Assembly: GCF_030929615.1 (NCBI RefSeq)
Contig: NZ_JAVFVU010000004.1
Location: 270,394-334,393, forward strand
Direction of reading: 5' to 3'
Length of the DNA: 64,000 bases
Source: Dyadobacter sp. LHD-138
Lineage (GTDB): Bacteria; Bacteroidota; Bacteroidia; Cytophagales; Spirosomataceae
Shown here: positions 1 to 7,131 of the stretch, one piece after another
Layout: each line of letters starts with the position of its first letter
Numbering within the stretch: the stretch's first letter is position 1
Position numbers and translations under genes: made by a program
The notes under the pieces: model-generated
What the model was told of the DNA's origin: nothing
The model's database searches: none
The model's input: the letters and a program-made list of their open reading frames with translations, nothing else

Positions 1-104
1 CCAAACAGGATTGTAGCAATGGCAAAGTTCCGAACAATCCGGTTGTCATATTGAAACTCGTCCAGCCCGACAGATGAGATAGCTGGATTAGGATGGTTTG
101 ACAT
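1..104 (-). CDS. ccoN: cbb3-type cytochrome c oxidase subunit I, N-terminal fragment
   Basis: The first 34 codons of a minus-strand gene that continues beyond the window edge. The start is the ATG at 104-102. The translation contains FQYDNRIVRNF followed by AIATILFG, the typical N-terminus of CcoN just before its first membrane helix. CcoN is the haem-copper catalytic subunit that reduces oxygen in the high-affinity terminal oxidase of the inner membrane. The neighbours ccoS and ccoI, in the same orientation just upstream, support the call. Only the N-terminus is visible, so haem and copper ligands cannot be checked. Confidence 0.8.
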   Translation of the reverse strand, partial: MSNHPNPAISSVGLDEFQYDNRIVRNFAIATILF

Positions 105-167
105 AATTTTGAGTGAGAGAATGGTGAATAAATTTGGGTAATAAGTTATGGCTATACGTGCGAAGGG

Positions 168-332
168 TTATTTCGGAACAGATGAGCCGGATTCGTTTTC
201 ATCCAGCAGAATCCGGACGGATGGCGTGTAGTCGTCGTCAAAATGGCCGCGGCGCACTGACCAGATAAATGCGCCGAGAAAGCCAATGGCTACCAATAAG
301 CTGGCGATGATTAACAGATAAAGTGCGCTCAT
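168..332 (-). CDS. ccoS: cbb3-type oxidase assembly protein CcoS
   Basis: A 54-residue protein with ATG at 332-330 and TAA at 170-168. It has one N-terminal membrane helix (residues about 3-25, LYLLIIASLLVAIGFLGAF), then WSVRRGHFDDDYTP and a polar tail. Small size, one helix and a G-x-(F/Y)-D-D motif after an Arg-rich turn are typical of CcoS, which is needed to insert cofactors into cbb3 oxidase. It lies between ccoI and ccoN in the same orientation, the usual gene order. The gap to ccoN is 63 bp. Confidence 0.88.
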   Translation of the reverse strand: MSALYLLIIASLLVAIGFLGAFIWSVRRGHFDDDYTPSVRILLDENESGSSVPK

Positions 333-466
333 GGAATTTATTGTTTTGTAATTATTTGATAATCGGTACTTTATGATCGTGGAGGGTGAGTGGTTTTATA
401 TGTCAAAACTACCGGTTGAAGGCGTGGGGAACGATGACTTTTATCCGGTGTTCTAACTGATGCTCG

Positions 467-2920
467 TCAGTTTTTTAACCATTTTCGGGCGGCAAGATTA
501 CTCGTTATCGTAGTAAACAGGACGATGGTTATTGAGCTCACAGGCATGAGTATAGCGGCGATCACTGGCGATAATTTCCCGGATATTGCAAAGGTTAAAC
601 CAAAGACATTGTAAAGTAGGGAGATCGCAAAACTTAGTTTTATGATCTTTTGCCCGGATTTTGCCAGGTTGATAAAAGCCGGTAAACGGATCAGTTGATT
701 TCCTTCCACGATCGCATCACAGGCCGGAGAAAAGTTATTGATATCATCCGAAACAGCCAATCCTACGTTACTTTGGCGCAGCGCTCCGGCATCATTCAGC
801 CCATCGCCGATCATCAGCACATTTTTTTCCTGAGTTTGCTGAAGTGTTTGAATGAAATGCAGTTTTTGTTCCGGTTTTTGTTCAAATAGAAGATGTGATT
901 CATTGCCGAAAACGGGCGTAAGCAGTGTTTTATCCGTAGGTTTATCGCCTGACAAAAGATAGGTTTCAAAACCCTCGTCCTGTAAGATTTTTACTGTTTT
1001 TTCGAGCTCTGGCCGGTATTTACTTTTTAACATGAAATAGCCCCGGATTTTACTATCAACCGATATATAGACATGCGAGGCATTATCCATTCTTTCAATC
1101 GGACTGGCGCTGCCCACCCATTTGGCTGAACCCAGTTTTACCTCGGTTTTTCCCCAAAAAGCTTTAATTCCCGCACCTTCAATCTCTTCGAAATGTGATA
1201 GTGTCCGTCGACTGGCCGTGGTGTCTGATAATTCCTTAACCAACATTCTGCTTAGTGGATGTGAGGATTGTATGGCAAGTGTTTTGATCATAACGAGTTC
1301 TTCCTCCGTCAGGGTTTTTCCGACGAATTCAACTTCTGCATCGTTGACCTGTGTGATGGTTCCGGTCTTATCAAAAACGACGGTATTGATGCGCGAAAGC
1401 CTTTCAATGGCGTGGGCGTTTTTTGGATAAAAACGGTTTTTACCAAAAAGACTTAATAAATTACCATTGGTAAAAGTCGAGGACAGCAATAACGCACAGG
1501 GGCACGCCACTAGCAGAGAGGTTGTAAAAGCATTAAAGGCGACTTCCGGATTTTTAAAGATCAGAGCCCAAACCAGGAAAGTCAGGACGGCAATACCCAG
1601 CACGATTACAGAAAAATATTTATTGATGCGTGCTGCAAGGGTCTGGTTTTGGTTTTCCTTATCGCGGGTAAAAGTGTCGCTGTTCCATAGTTGTGTCAGA
1701 TAACTTTGCGAAACTTCGCGCAGGATTTTTAGTTCAACAGACAAACCTGTCTGTTTCCCGCCTGCGTAAATTGTATCACCGGCTTTTCGCTCAATGGGTT
1801 CCGCTTCACCGGATACGAAACTGTAATCAATCAGAGCACGCGGGCTTAGCAAAACGGCGTCGGCAGGAATGAGCTCCTGATTACGGACGAGCATATGGTC
1901 ACCGGATCGCAGATCCGTAATAGGAACGCGGGTTTCTGCTGAATCTTTTAGAACGGTTACCGCAACGGGGAAATAGGATTTATAGTCCCGGTCAAACGAA
2001 ATTCCGGCATAGGTTTTATCCTGAAAATAACGCCCGATCAGCATAAAAAACACTGCTCCGGCCAGGGAATCGAAATAACCAGGACCTGTTTGGGTGATGA
2101 TCTGATACAAACTGGTGAGGAAAACGCAAAGTAAGGCCAGTGCAATCGGGGCGTCAATATTCAAATATTTCCCCTTCAAAGCAGACCACGCAGATTTGAA
2201 AAAATCGGAGGCGCAATAGAAAAAAACCGGAAGACTCAATGCCAGATTTAGAATGCTGAACAGATTTCCCAGACTTTGGTCGGAAATACTTTCGCTTAAG
2301 TGAAAGTACTCCGGGAAGCTGAGCATCATGATATTTCCGAAAGCAAAACCGGATATGCCGATCTTATAAAGCCGTGTGCGGTTCCACTTTTTTATTTGTT
2401 TTCCCTCAACGTCATTCAGGCTGATGTAAGGCTCATAACCGATCCTGGTGATAAGTTCGGCAAGCTGACTTAATTTGATTTGACGGGCATCATACGTAAT
2501 GCGGACTTTCTTTTCTGGGAAATTAACGACAGTGCTGCGGATGGCGGGATTCAGCCGGTGCAATTGTTCCAAAAGCCAGATGCATGAGCTGCAATGCATT
2601 TTGGGGACCAGCAAATTAACCCGGGAGAGTTTGCCGTCGGTAAATTCCAGCAATTTTTCGGTTATTTCGGGAAGATCGAGATAATCGTATTTGCCGGAGA
2701 AATAGGCAGCATCCGGAGAAATTCCCTGGGCGCCACCGATGTTGTAATAACCGCACAAATCATTTTCCTTCAGCAAGTCATAAACAACCGAGCATCCGTC
2801 ACAGCAAAATTCATGCGCATCGAAAAGAACAACCTCATCCTTGCAGGTTTCACCGCAATGAAAACAGGTATGTTTTTTGTGGACAGGATTTTCAATAGTA
2901 ATATTTAAATCAGCTTTCAT
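467..2920 (-). CDS. ccoI: copper-translocating P1B-type ATPase for cbb3 oxidase assembly
   Basis: About 817 residues from the ATG at 2920-2918; an upstream in-frame ATG at 2989 would add 23 atypical residues and is not preferred. In order: an N-terminal Cys-rich metal-binding segment (CFHCGETC, then FCCDGC), a heavy-metal-associated domain with MHCSSC, membrane helices, the A-domain SGEAEP motif, the transmembrane ATPACP-equivalent VACPCALL that carries the copper-selective CPC, the phosphorylation motif DKTGTIT, and the hinge GDGLNDAGAL. CcoI-type pumps move Cu(I) across the inner membrane to supply the CuB site of cbb3 oxidase. Placement directly before ccoS and ccoN supports ccoI rather than a detoxifying CopA. 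All catalytic motifs are intact. Confidence 0.95.
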   Translation of the reverse strand: MKADLNITIENPVHKKHTCFHCGETCKDEVVLFDAHEFCCDGCSVVYDLLKENDLCGYYNIGGAQGISPDAAYFSGKYDYLDLPEITEKLLEFTDGKLSRVNLLVPKMHCSSCIWLLEQLHRLNPAIRSTVVNFPEKKVRITYDARQIKLSQLAELITRIGYEPYISLNDVEGKQIKKWNRTRLYKIGISGFAFGNIMMLSFPEYFHLSESISDQSLGNLFSILNLALSLPVFFYCASDFFKSAWSALKGKYLNIDAPIALALLCVFLTSLYQIITQTGPGYFDSLAGAVFFMLIGRYFQDKTYAGISFDRDYKSYFPVAVTVLKDSAETRVPITDLRSGDHMLVRNQELIPADAVLLSPRALIDYSFVSGEAEPIERKAGDTIYAGGKQTGLSVELKILREVSQSYLTQLWNSDTFTRDKENQNQTLAARINKYFSVIVLGIAVLTFLVWALIFKNPEVAFNAFTTSLLVACPCALLLSSTFTNGNLLSLFGKNRFYPKNAHAIERLSRINTVVFDKTGTITQVNDAEVEFVGKTLTEEELVMIKTLAIQSSHPLSRMLVKELSDTTASRRTLSHFEEIEGAGIKAFWGKTEVKLGSAKWVGSASPIERMDNASHVYISVDSKIRGYFMLKSKYRPELEKTVKILQDEGFETYLLSGDKPTDKTLLTPVFGNESHLLFEQKPEQKLHFIQTLQQTQEKNVLMIGDGLNDAGALRQSNVGLAVSDDINNFSPACDAIVEGNQLIRLPAFINLAKSGQKIIKLSFAISLLYNVFGLTFAISGKLSPVIAAILMPVSSITIVLFTTITSNLAARKWLKN

Positions 2921-2980
2921 GGGTTGCGTTTGATGCGATATGTTCTTGTGAAACAAAAGCTTAAATGAAGTTGAAGTGTA

Positions 2981-2999
2981 ATTCGACACGTGTTCGAAT
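2981..2999. promoter_or_regulatory. imperfect palindrome upstream of ccoI
   Basis: ATTCGA, then CACGTG, then one base, then TCGAAT. This is a near-perfect inverted repeat about 60 bp upstream of the chosen ccoI start, a plausible operator position. It does not match the FNR consensus TTGAT-N4-ATCAA. No regulator can be assigned from sequence alone. Confidence 0.25.
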
Positions 3000-3103
3000 C
3001 GATGATCAAATTTGGGGGATTGGGGTGGGAGAGAAGATGACCCAGGTTTGGAAGTTGAATGACTTTGGTCAGTATTTTTGGGATTGTTGATTTGGTATAC
3101 AAC

Positions 3104-3141
3104 AAAAAACGCGTGCTCACCGACCAGCGGACACGCGTTTT
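3104..3141. terminator. bidirectional hairpin terminator between ccoI and the Dlt-like operon
   Basis: A perfect 10-bp inverted repeat, AAAACGCGTG at 3106-3115 and its complement CACGCGTTTT at 3132-3141, with a 16-nt loop. The left arm begins with six A, which become U on the minus strand, so it best terminates the minus-strand Dlt-like operon whose last stop is at 3218. Confidence 0.6.
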
Positions 3142-3217
3142 AGCAATTGGAATAAAGTAATTATTTTTAGTTTATTGGCTCAATTGTTTTGGAAACCAAA
3201 CTCCATTTTTTAAATTT

Positions 3218-3361
3218 TCACCATCCAACATACCTGAATACACCTTCAGTACCAGCAAAATTCGCCAGATACAGATTGATCAGAATGAGCAGGATGTACC
3301 AGCATTGGATAGCAATATTGGCTAATTTCTCGGGTAAATATTGACGGAGGAATTCGTACAT
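3218..3361 (-). CDS. DltX-like membrane microprotein of the acylation operon
   Basis: A 47-residue protein, ATG at 3361-3359 and TGA at 3220-3218. It starts 1 nt after the MBOAT stop codon, so it is very probably co-translated. It has a polar N-terminus (MYEFLRQYLPEKLANI), one membrane helix (about residues 17-35, rich in W, I, L and Y), and a short tail ending VFRYVGW. Gram-positive DltX, also about 50 residues and also next to DltB, ends in an F-x-Y-x-x-F motif needed for D-Ala transfer. The tail here, F-R-Y-V-G-W, has the same aromatic spacing with Trp last. Placement, size, topology and tail all agree, but the motif match is short and the role is inferred. Confidence 0.6.
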   Translation of the reverse strand: MYEFLRQYLPEKLANIAIQCWYILLILINLYLANFAGTEGVFRYVGW

Positions 3362-3362
3362 A

Positions 3363-4460
3363 TTAATTCAGGAAAAAAAGGATTTTGTAAATGCTTAGCA
3401 CTTCTTCTAAACTTGTTTTACTGATAATTACACAGGATAAAATATAGAAAAGGCCTGTTCCTAGTCTGCTGATGTTTTTTAGGAAAGATGAATTGCCAAC
3501 GGGTAGAATTCCTGAATAGGTAATCCCGGCAAACTGGATCAATCCCCAAACCAGATAACGCCAACTGAGCTCATGCCATAATCCGATGATTGCCATCGTG
3601 AGCACAACGCCAAGAAGCGGATTACGAAAATAGGAAGCAATGGGCGTATAAACGTAATCTTTACAGAATTGCGATAAAGACATGTGATAGCGTGTCCAGA
3701 ACTCACGCATGTTGACGGAAAAAAATGGATAATTGAAGTTTTCATTGATGCGGACTCCGGCCAGGCGTGACAGGCCGATGGCTATATCCGAATAACCCGC
3801 AAACTGAAAGTAAGCATTGAACACGAAAATACACAATCCTGAAAAAGTGTATACCCAGAGATGCTGGTCATGTAATGACTCTATTTGTAAAGTTAATTTC
3901 TTTGAAATAAAATAGTTGGCAATGAGGGTAATTTTGGTGAAACCGTAGAGAATTCGTTCGAGGCCATAACTTATATTGTTTTCGTCATATCGTCGGCGTT
4001 GCCAGTCTTTGATGAACAGCTGATACTGGTTGATCGGCCCCACAAGCATTACCGGAATAAAAAGGTTGTATGAAAGATATTCCAGTAAAGTGTACTGCCG
4101 AATTTTGCCTTTATAACATTCGAGGGCAAAATGAATATTACGAAATGCGTAATAGGAAAGTCCCAGGGGAATAACCCAACCGTCGGATAAGGCAAGCTTG
4201 ATTTTTGCAAAAAGAAGTATTCCACCAGTGACTGTGAGACAGAGTATTATTTGAATTTTTTGCGAAAAATTACTTTTTGAAAGAATGAAATAGTTTGCAA
4301 AAACAATGATCAGCAATAAAAGAAGGCTCAATGGAGATTTATACAGGAGATAAACCGCTGTTATGAGGGGTATGGTCATCATGCCAGACCTTCCGCGAAA
4401 AGTCCAGGACAACGTCACTGCGGCAAAAGAGACGAGGAAGAATTCTATTAATTGCTGCAT
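3363..4460 (-). CDS. DltB-like MBOAT O-acyltransferase
   Basis: A 365-residue polytopic membrane protein with about 10 hydrophobic segments. The MBOAT signature is clear in the second half: FAGYSDIAIGLSRL, then INENFNYPFFSVNMREFW, then RYHMSLSQFCKDYVY, and the catalytic His in GLWHELSWRY. These align with DltB and alginate AlgI proteins, which move an acyl group from a cytoplasmic carrier to an extracytoplasmic acceptor. At 365 residues it is a little shorter than most DltB (about 400) and has few residues after the His region. Its start overlaps the end of the DltD-like gene by 13 bp (4448-4460). Acyl group and acceptor are unknown. Confidence 0.93.
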   Translation of the reverse strand: MQQLIEFFLVSFAAVTLSWTFRGRSGMMTIPLITAVYLLYKSPLSLLLLLIIVFANYFILSKSNFSQKIQIILCLTVTGGILLFAKIKLALSDGWVIPLGLSYYAFRNIHFALECYKGKIRQYTLLEYLSYNLFIPVMLVGPINQYQLFIKDWQRRRYDENNISYGLERILYGFTKITLIANYFISKKLTLQIESLHDQHLWVYTFSGLCIFVFNAYFQFAGYSDIAIGLSRLAGVRINENFNYPFFSVNMREFWTRYHMSLSQFCKDYVYTPIASYFRNPLLGVVLTMAIIGLWHELSWRYLVWGLIQFAGITYSGILPVGNSSFLKNISRLGTGLFYILSCVIISKTSLEEVLSIYKILFFLN

Positions 4461-5323
4461 ATCTCCTCATTTAGCCGGTCCAAAAACCATGGAACAAAAA
4501 CGTGACTACCTGATTCGTTCATGTGAGCGCCGTCCATAAATAAGCTATCATTCATCAGATTGGGGGGCATTTTCCAAAGATTGATCTGATGTTCTGTGTA
4601 GTATTTTTGTAATTTCCTGTCTAGTTCTACTTGAATTTTCTGGTACGCACTACTCTCAATAATCGGATAGTTTACAAAAATAATTTTGCAATGATTTTGA
4701 TGCAGTTTTCTCAATGATTCGTCGATCACAACTTTTTCCTGACCGCTGAGTTTGTACTGTCTTTTAGATCTTAGTGTAGTTTGTACCAAGTCTTTTTGTT
4801 TATCAAAGTAAATAGGAGGCAGTTTATGCAGATGTGTCTCAATGGCGTTTTCTATAAATTGACGGTCGTTACGGATTAGAATGAAGGGATTGCTTCTGAT
4901 AAACCATACATTGAAATTTTTTAAAAAATCCGACTTTTTTGGCGAGTCACTGAATGATACTAACAAGTTACTTTCAAGAAACAGGTAGTTCGGCGGGAAG
5001 TCTGCAATCGTCTTCATAAGGCCAAGCGACTCAATGCCATCAATGCTCAGTCCCATGATAGTAAGGCGTAGTATTTTAACGGGCTTACAATTTACTAGTA
5101 AATTAGGCGCCTCTCCGAATGCATGAACACCCAGTGAGGAACCCAATACGATGATTGAAATCGTGTCCTTCCCGGTTCGATGAAACCATTTTATTTTTTC
5201 CTGATAATAGGTAGCGGTTTGCCTGTTTGGCGCATTATCACTGTGGAGGTATCCAGTCAGATAAGTGCTGACTAAAAAGCAAAAGATTAATACATTTCTC
5301 CACAATTTAAGTGGTGGTGTCAT
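4448..5323 (-). CDS. DltD-like membrane-anchored SGNH-fold protein
   Basis: 291 residues with one N-terminal membrane helix (about residues 8-26) and an extracytoplasmic domain. The SGNH-type block I is VLGSSLG, with the likely nucleophile Ser, and the C-terminal block is FMDGAHMNESG, giving the Asp-x-x-His pair. This is the architecture of DltD, which takes part in the last acyl transfer outside the membrane; AlgJ/AlgX-type proteins are an alternative relative. The ATG at 5323-5321 overlaps the TGA of the upstream ligase (ATGA), and its 3' end overlaps the MBOAT start by 13 bp, so the three are translationally coupled. Confidence 0.8.
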   Translation of the reverse strand: MTPPLKLWRNVLIFCFLVSTYLTGYLHSDNAPNRQTATYYQEKIKWFHRTGKDTISIIVLGSSLGVHAFGEAPNLLVNCKPVKILRLTIMGLSIDGIESLGLMKTIADFPPNYLFLESNLLVSFSDSPKKSDFLKNFNVWFIRSNPFILIRNDRQFIENAIETHLHKLPPIYFDKQKDLVQTTLRSKRQYKLSGQEKVVIDESLRKLHQNHCKIIFVNYPIIESSAYQKIQVELDRKLQKYYTEHQINLWKMPPNLMNDSLFMDGAHMNESGSHVFVPWFLDRLNEEICSN

Positions 5324-7131
5324 GGAAGCTTGCTTTTTACCAGATTACAAATAGCACCCATACTGTCCATCGACATGATATCCTGCGTAGTCAGTGTCAG
5401 GTCATATTCATCTTCAAGATTGGTAATAAGAACGAAATGATTGAGAGAATCCCAGCCTGCGAGTGAGCCTGGCGTGCTGGCAAGGTTTATTTCGTTTCTT
5501 TCGATCTTAAAAACACCGGCCGCCATCGATAGTATCTTTTGATCGAGATCAGCAACGTTTTTGGATGCTGTATTGGGAGTAGATATGGAGCTTTTGAGCG
5601 CTGTCAGATCCGTTTTGCCACCTGTATTTTTTGGTAAAGATTCTTTGATCAGGATTTCCGCAGGTATTTTTTCCTGTTCCAGTACAGCCCGTAGTTTTTT
5701 ATAAATATCATTTATCGACAAGGTTACGTTTTGGTCAGGAACAACGAAAGCAACCATTTTTTCTACCATCAAGGGATCGTCCAGACCCATGATAATGGCT
5801 TCCTGAATACCCGGCATTCCCAGTAATATTTCTTCGATTTCTTCGGGATGAATTCGGAATCCACCACTGTTGATCATTCGTTTGATACGGCCGATAATTC
5901 TGATGCAGCCATCGGAATCGCGTTCAGCGATGTCCCCGGTATATAACCAGCCATCCTGTAAAATAGCATCGCTCTCGGTTACATTTTTGTAATAACCTTT
6001 CATCAGGTGCTCACCTTTGATCAGCAATTCTCCGGCCGCGGCTTCAATACCTGCCGAATCCAGGAGTTTGATCTCGCAATCGACAGGTTTGCCAATGGTG
6101 CCGATTTTGTGACTTGGCGTCCCGGGAATCGCATAGACACTTCCGTTAACGGTTTCGGTCAGACCGTACACGTTGGCAATGGGTACCTTCAGTAGTTTCT
6201 CGGTCTTTTCCCATAAAACAGGATCCAGTTGTGCGGCTACTGAAATGATGTATCTGAAGTCTTCGGTTTGAAAAGAATCATCATAACCTTCGATATATTT
6301 TTCCAGGAATGCCAGAATCGTCGGCACTGTCACATAGTGCGAAATCCGGTGTTTGTAGATCGCACTGGCAACCAGATTCAGCTTTTTTACATCTATTTCC
6401 ACACTTGAAACCCAGGTACAACCTGCCGTAAATGCCAATAGAGGTCCCTGATTGGAGCCGTCGGCGTGGAAGAGATTAAGATTATTGAATATGGCACAGC
6501 TATGGTCTAGCTGATAGACTTTTTCAAGTGTATTCATGTGCGAGAACAGTGCCTTGTAGCTAATTTCTACACCTTTTGGATTCGCGGTGGTTCCGGAAGT
6601 AAAAATGATGTAGGCCGTCTCATTGTCAGGAATTGTTTCAGGATATTTTGCTTCACGGGAAGCATATTTTTCAAGTACTGCGGGATAATTGTTATCATCC
6701 GAAGCGGTTGTCTCTTTTTTGAAAACTTTACTGAATAATCCTGTTTTTGCAGTCTTTACTTTCTTGATCGCGATATTGCCGTCAATGGAAATATTCCATT
6801 TTTCAAACAGTAACTCGTCTAAAAAATAAGCGTCGGGCATGGCGGTGCCGCATATGGATTCACACCTGTGGAGACTCGTGTTAGGATCAATCAAGAGCAC
6901 TGTTAGTCCGTAGCGATACGCCGAGAGCAGGATTTCTGCAAAACTTTTTTTATCTGTTGTTGAAAGCACTATTTTAGCTCCGGGCGAAAGATTCAGATCT
7001 TTAAAAAGTAATGAAAGCCTGGTAGCTTGAGTGAGAATATTTTCAAAGGTTATCTTTTCATCTTTTTCAAGAATGGCGAAGGTCTTGGTTTTGTTTAATT
7101 TTGCTCTTTCAAACGCTGATACAATACTCAT
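5320..7131 (-). CDS. adenylate-forming enzyme fused to a C-terminal acyl/peptidyl carrier domain (DltA-DltC-like)
   Basis: 603 residues from the ATG at 7131-7129, which overlaps the upstream TGA as ATGA; a longer frame from 7221 has an implausible 30-residue extension inside the upstream gene. Adenylation motifs: FTSGTTANPKG at about 177-187, VYGLTE, YTGDIAERD, GRIKRMINSGGFRI and the A10 lysine in GGKTD. After about residue 520 comes a carrier domain with GWDSLNH, in which Ser562 is the expected phosphopantetheine site. One polypeptide thus holds both the activating enzyme (like DltA) and its carrier (like DltC), which are separate proteins in Gram-positive bacteria. The activated acid is unknown: sequence alone does not settle amino acid versus fatty or hydroxy acid. 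Confidence 0.92.
   Translation of the reverse strand: MSIVSAFERAKLNKTKTFAILEKDEKITFENILTQATRLSLLFKDLNLSPGAKIVLSTTDKKSFAEILLSAYRYGLTVLLIDPNTSLHRCESICGTAMPDAYFLDELLFEKWNISIDGNIAIKKVKTAKTGLFSKVFKKETTASDDNNYPAVLEKYASREAKYPETIPDNETAYIIFTSGTTANPKGVEISYKALFSHMNTLEKVYQLDHSCAIFNNLNLFHADGSNQGPLLAFTAGCTWVSSVEIDVKKLNLVASAIYKHRISHYVTVPTILAFLEKYIEGYDDSFQTEDFRYIISVAAQLDPVLWEKTEKLLKVPIANVYGLTETVNGSVYAIPGTPSHKIGTIGKPVDCEIKLLDSAGIEAAAGELLIKGEHLMKGYYKNVTESDAILQDGWLYTGDIAERDSDGCIRIIGRIKRMINSGGFRIHPEEIEEILLGMPGIQEAIIMGLDDPLMVEKMVAFVVPDQNVTLSINDIYKKLRAVLEQEKIPAEILIKESLPKNTGGKTDLTALKSSISTPNTASKNVADLDQKILSMAAGVFKIERNEINLASTPGSLAGWDSLNHFVLITNLEDEYDLTLTTQDIMSMDSMGAICNLVKSKLP

Noticed and set aside
2994..3009. Possible FNR site before ccoI
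   Set aside because: Only the right half (ATCAA) fits TTGAT-N4-ATCAA; the left half does not.
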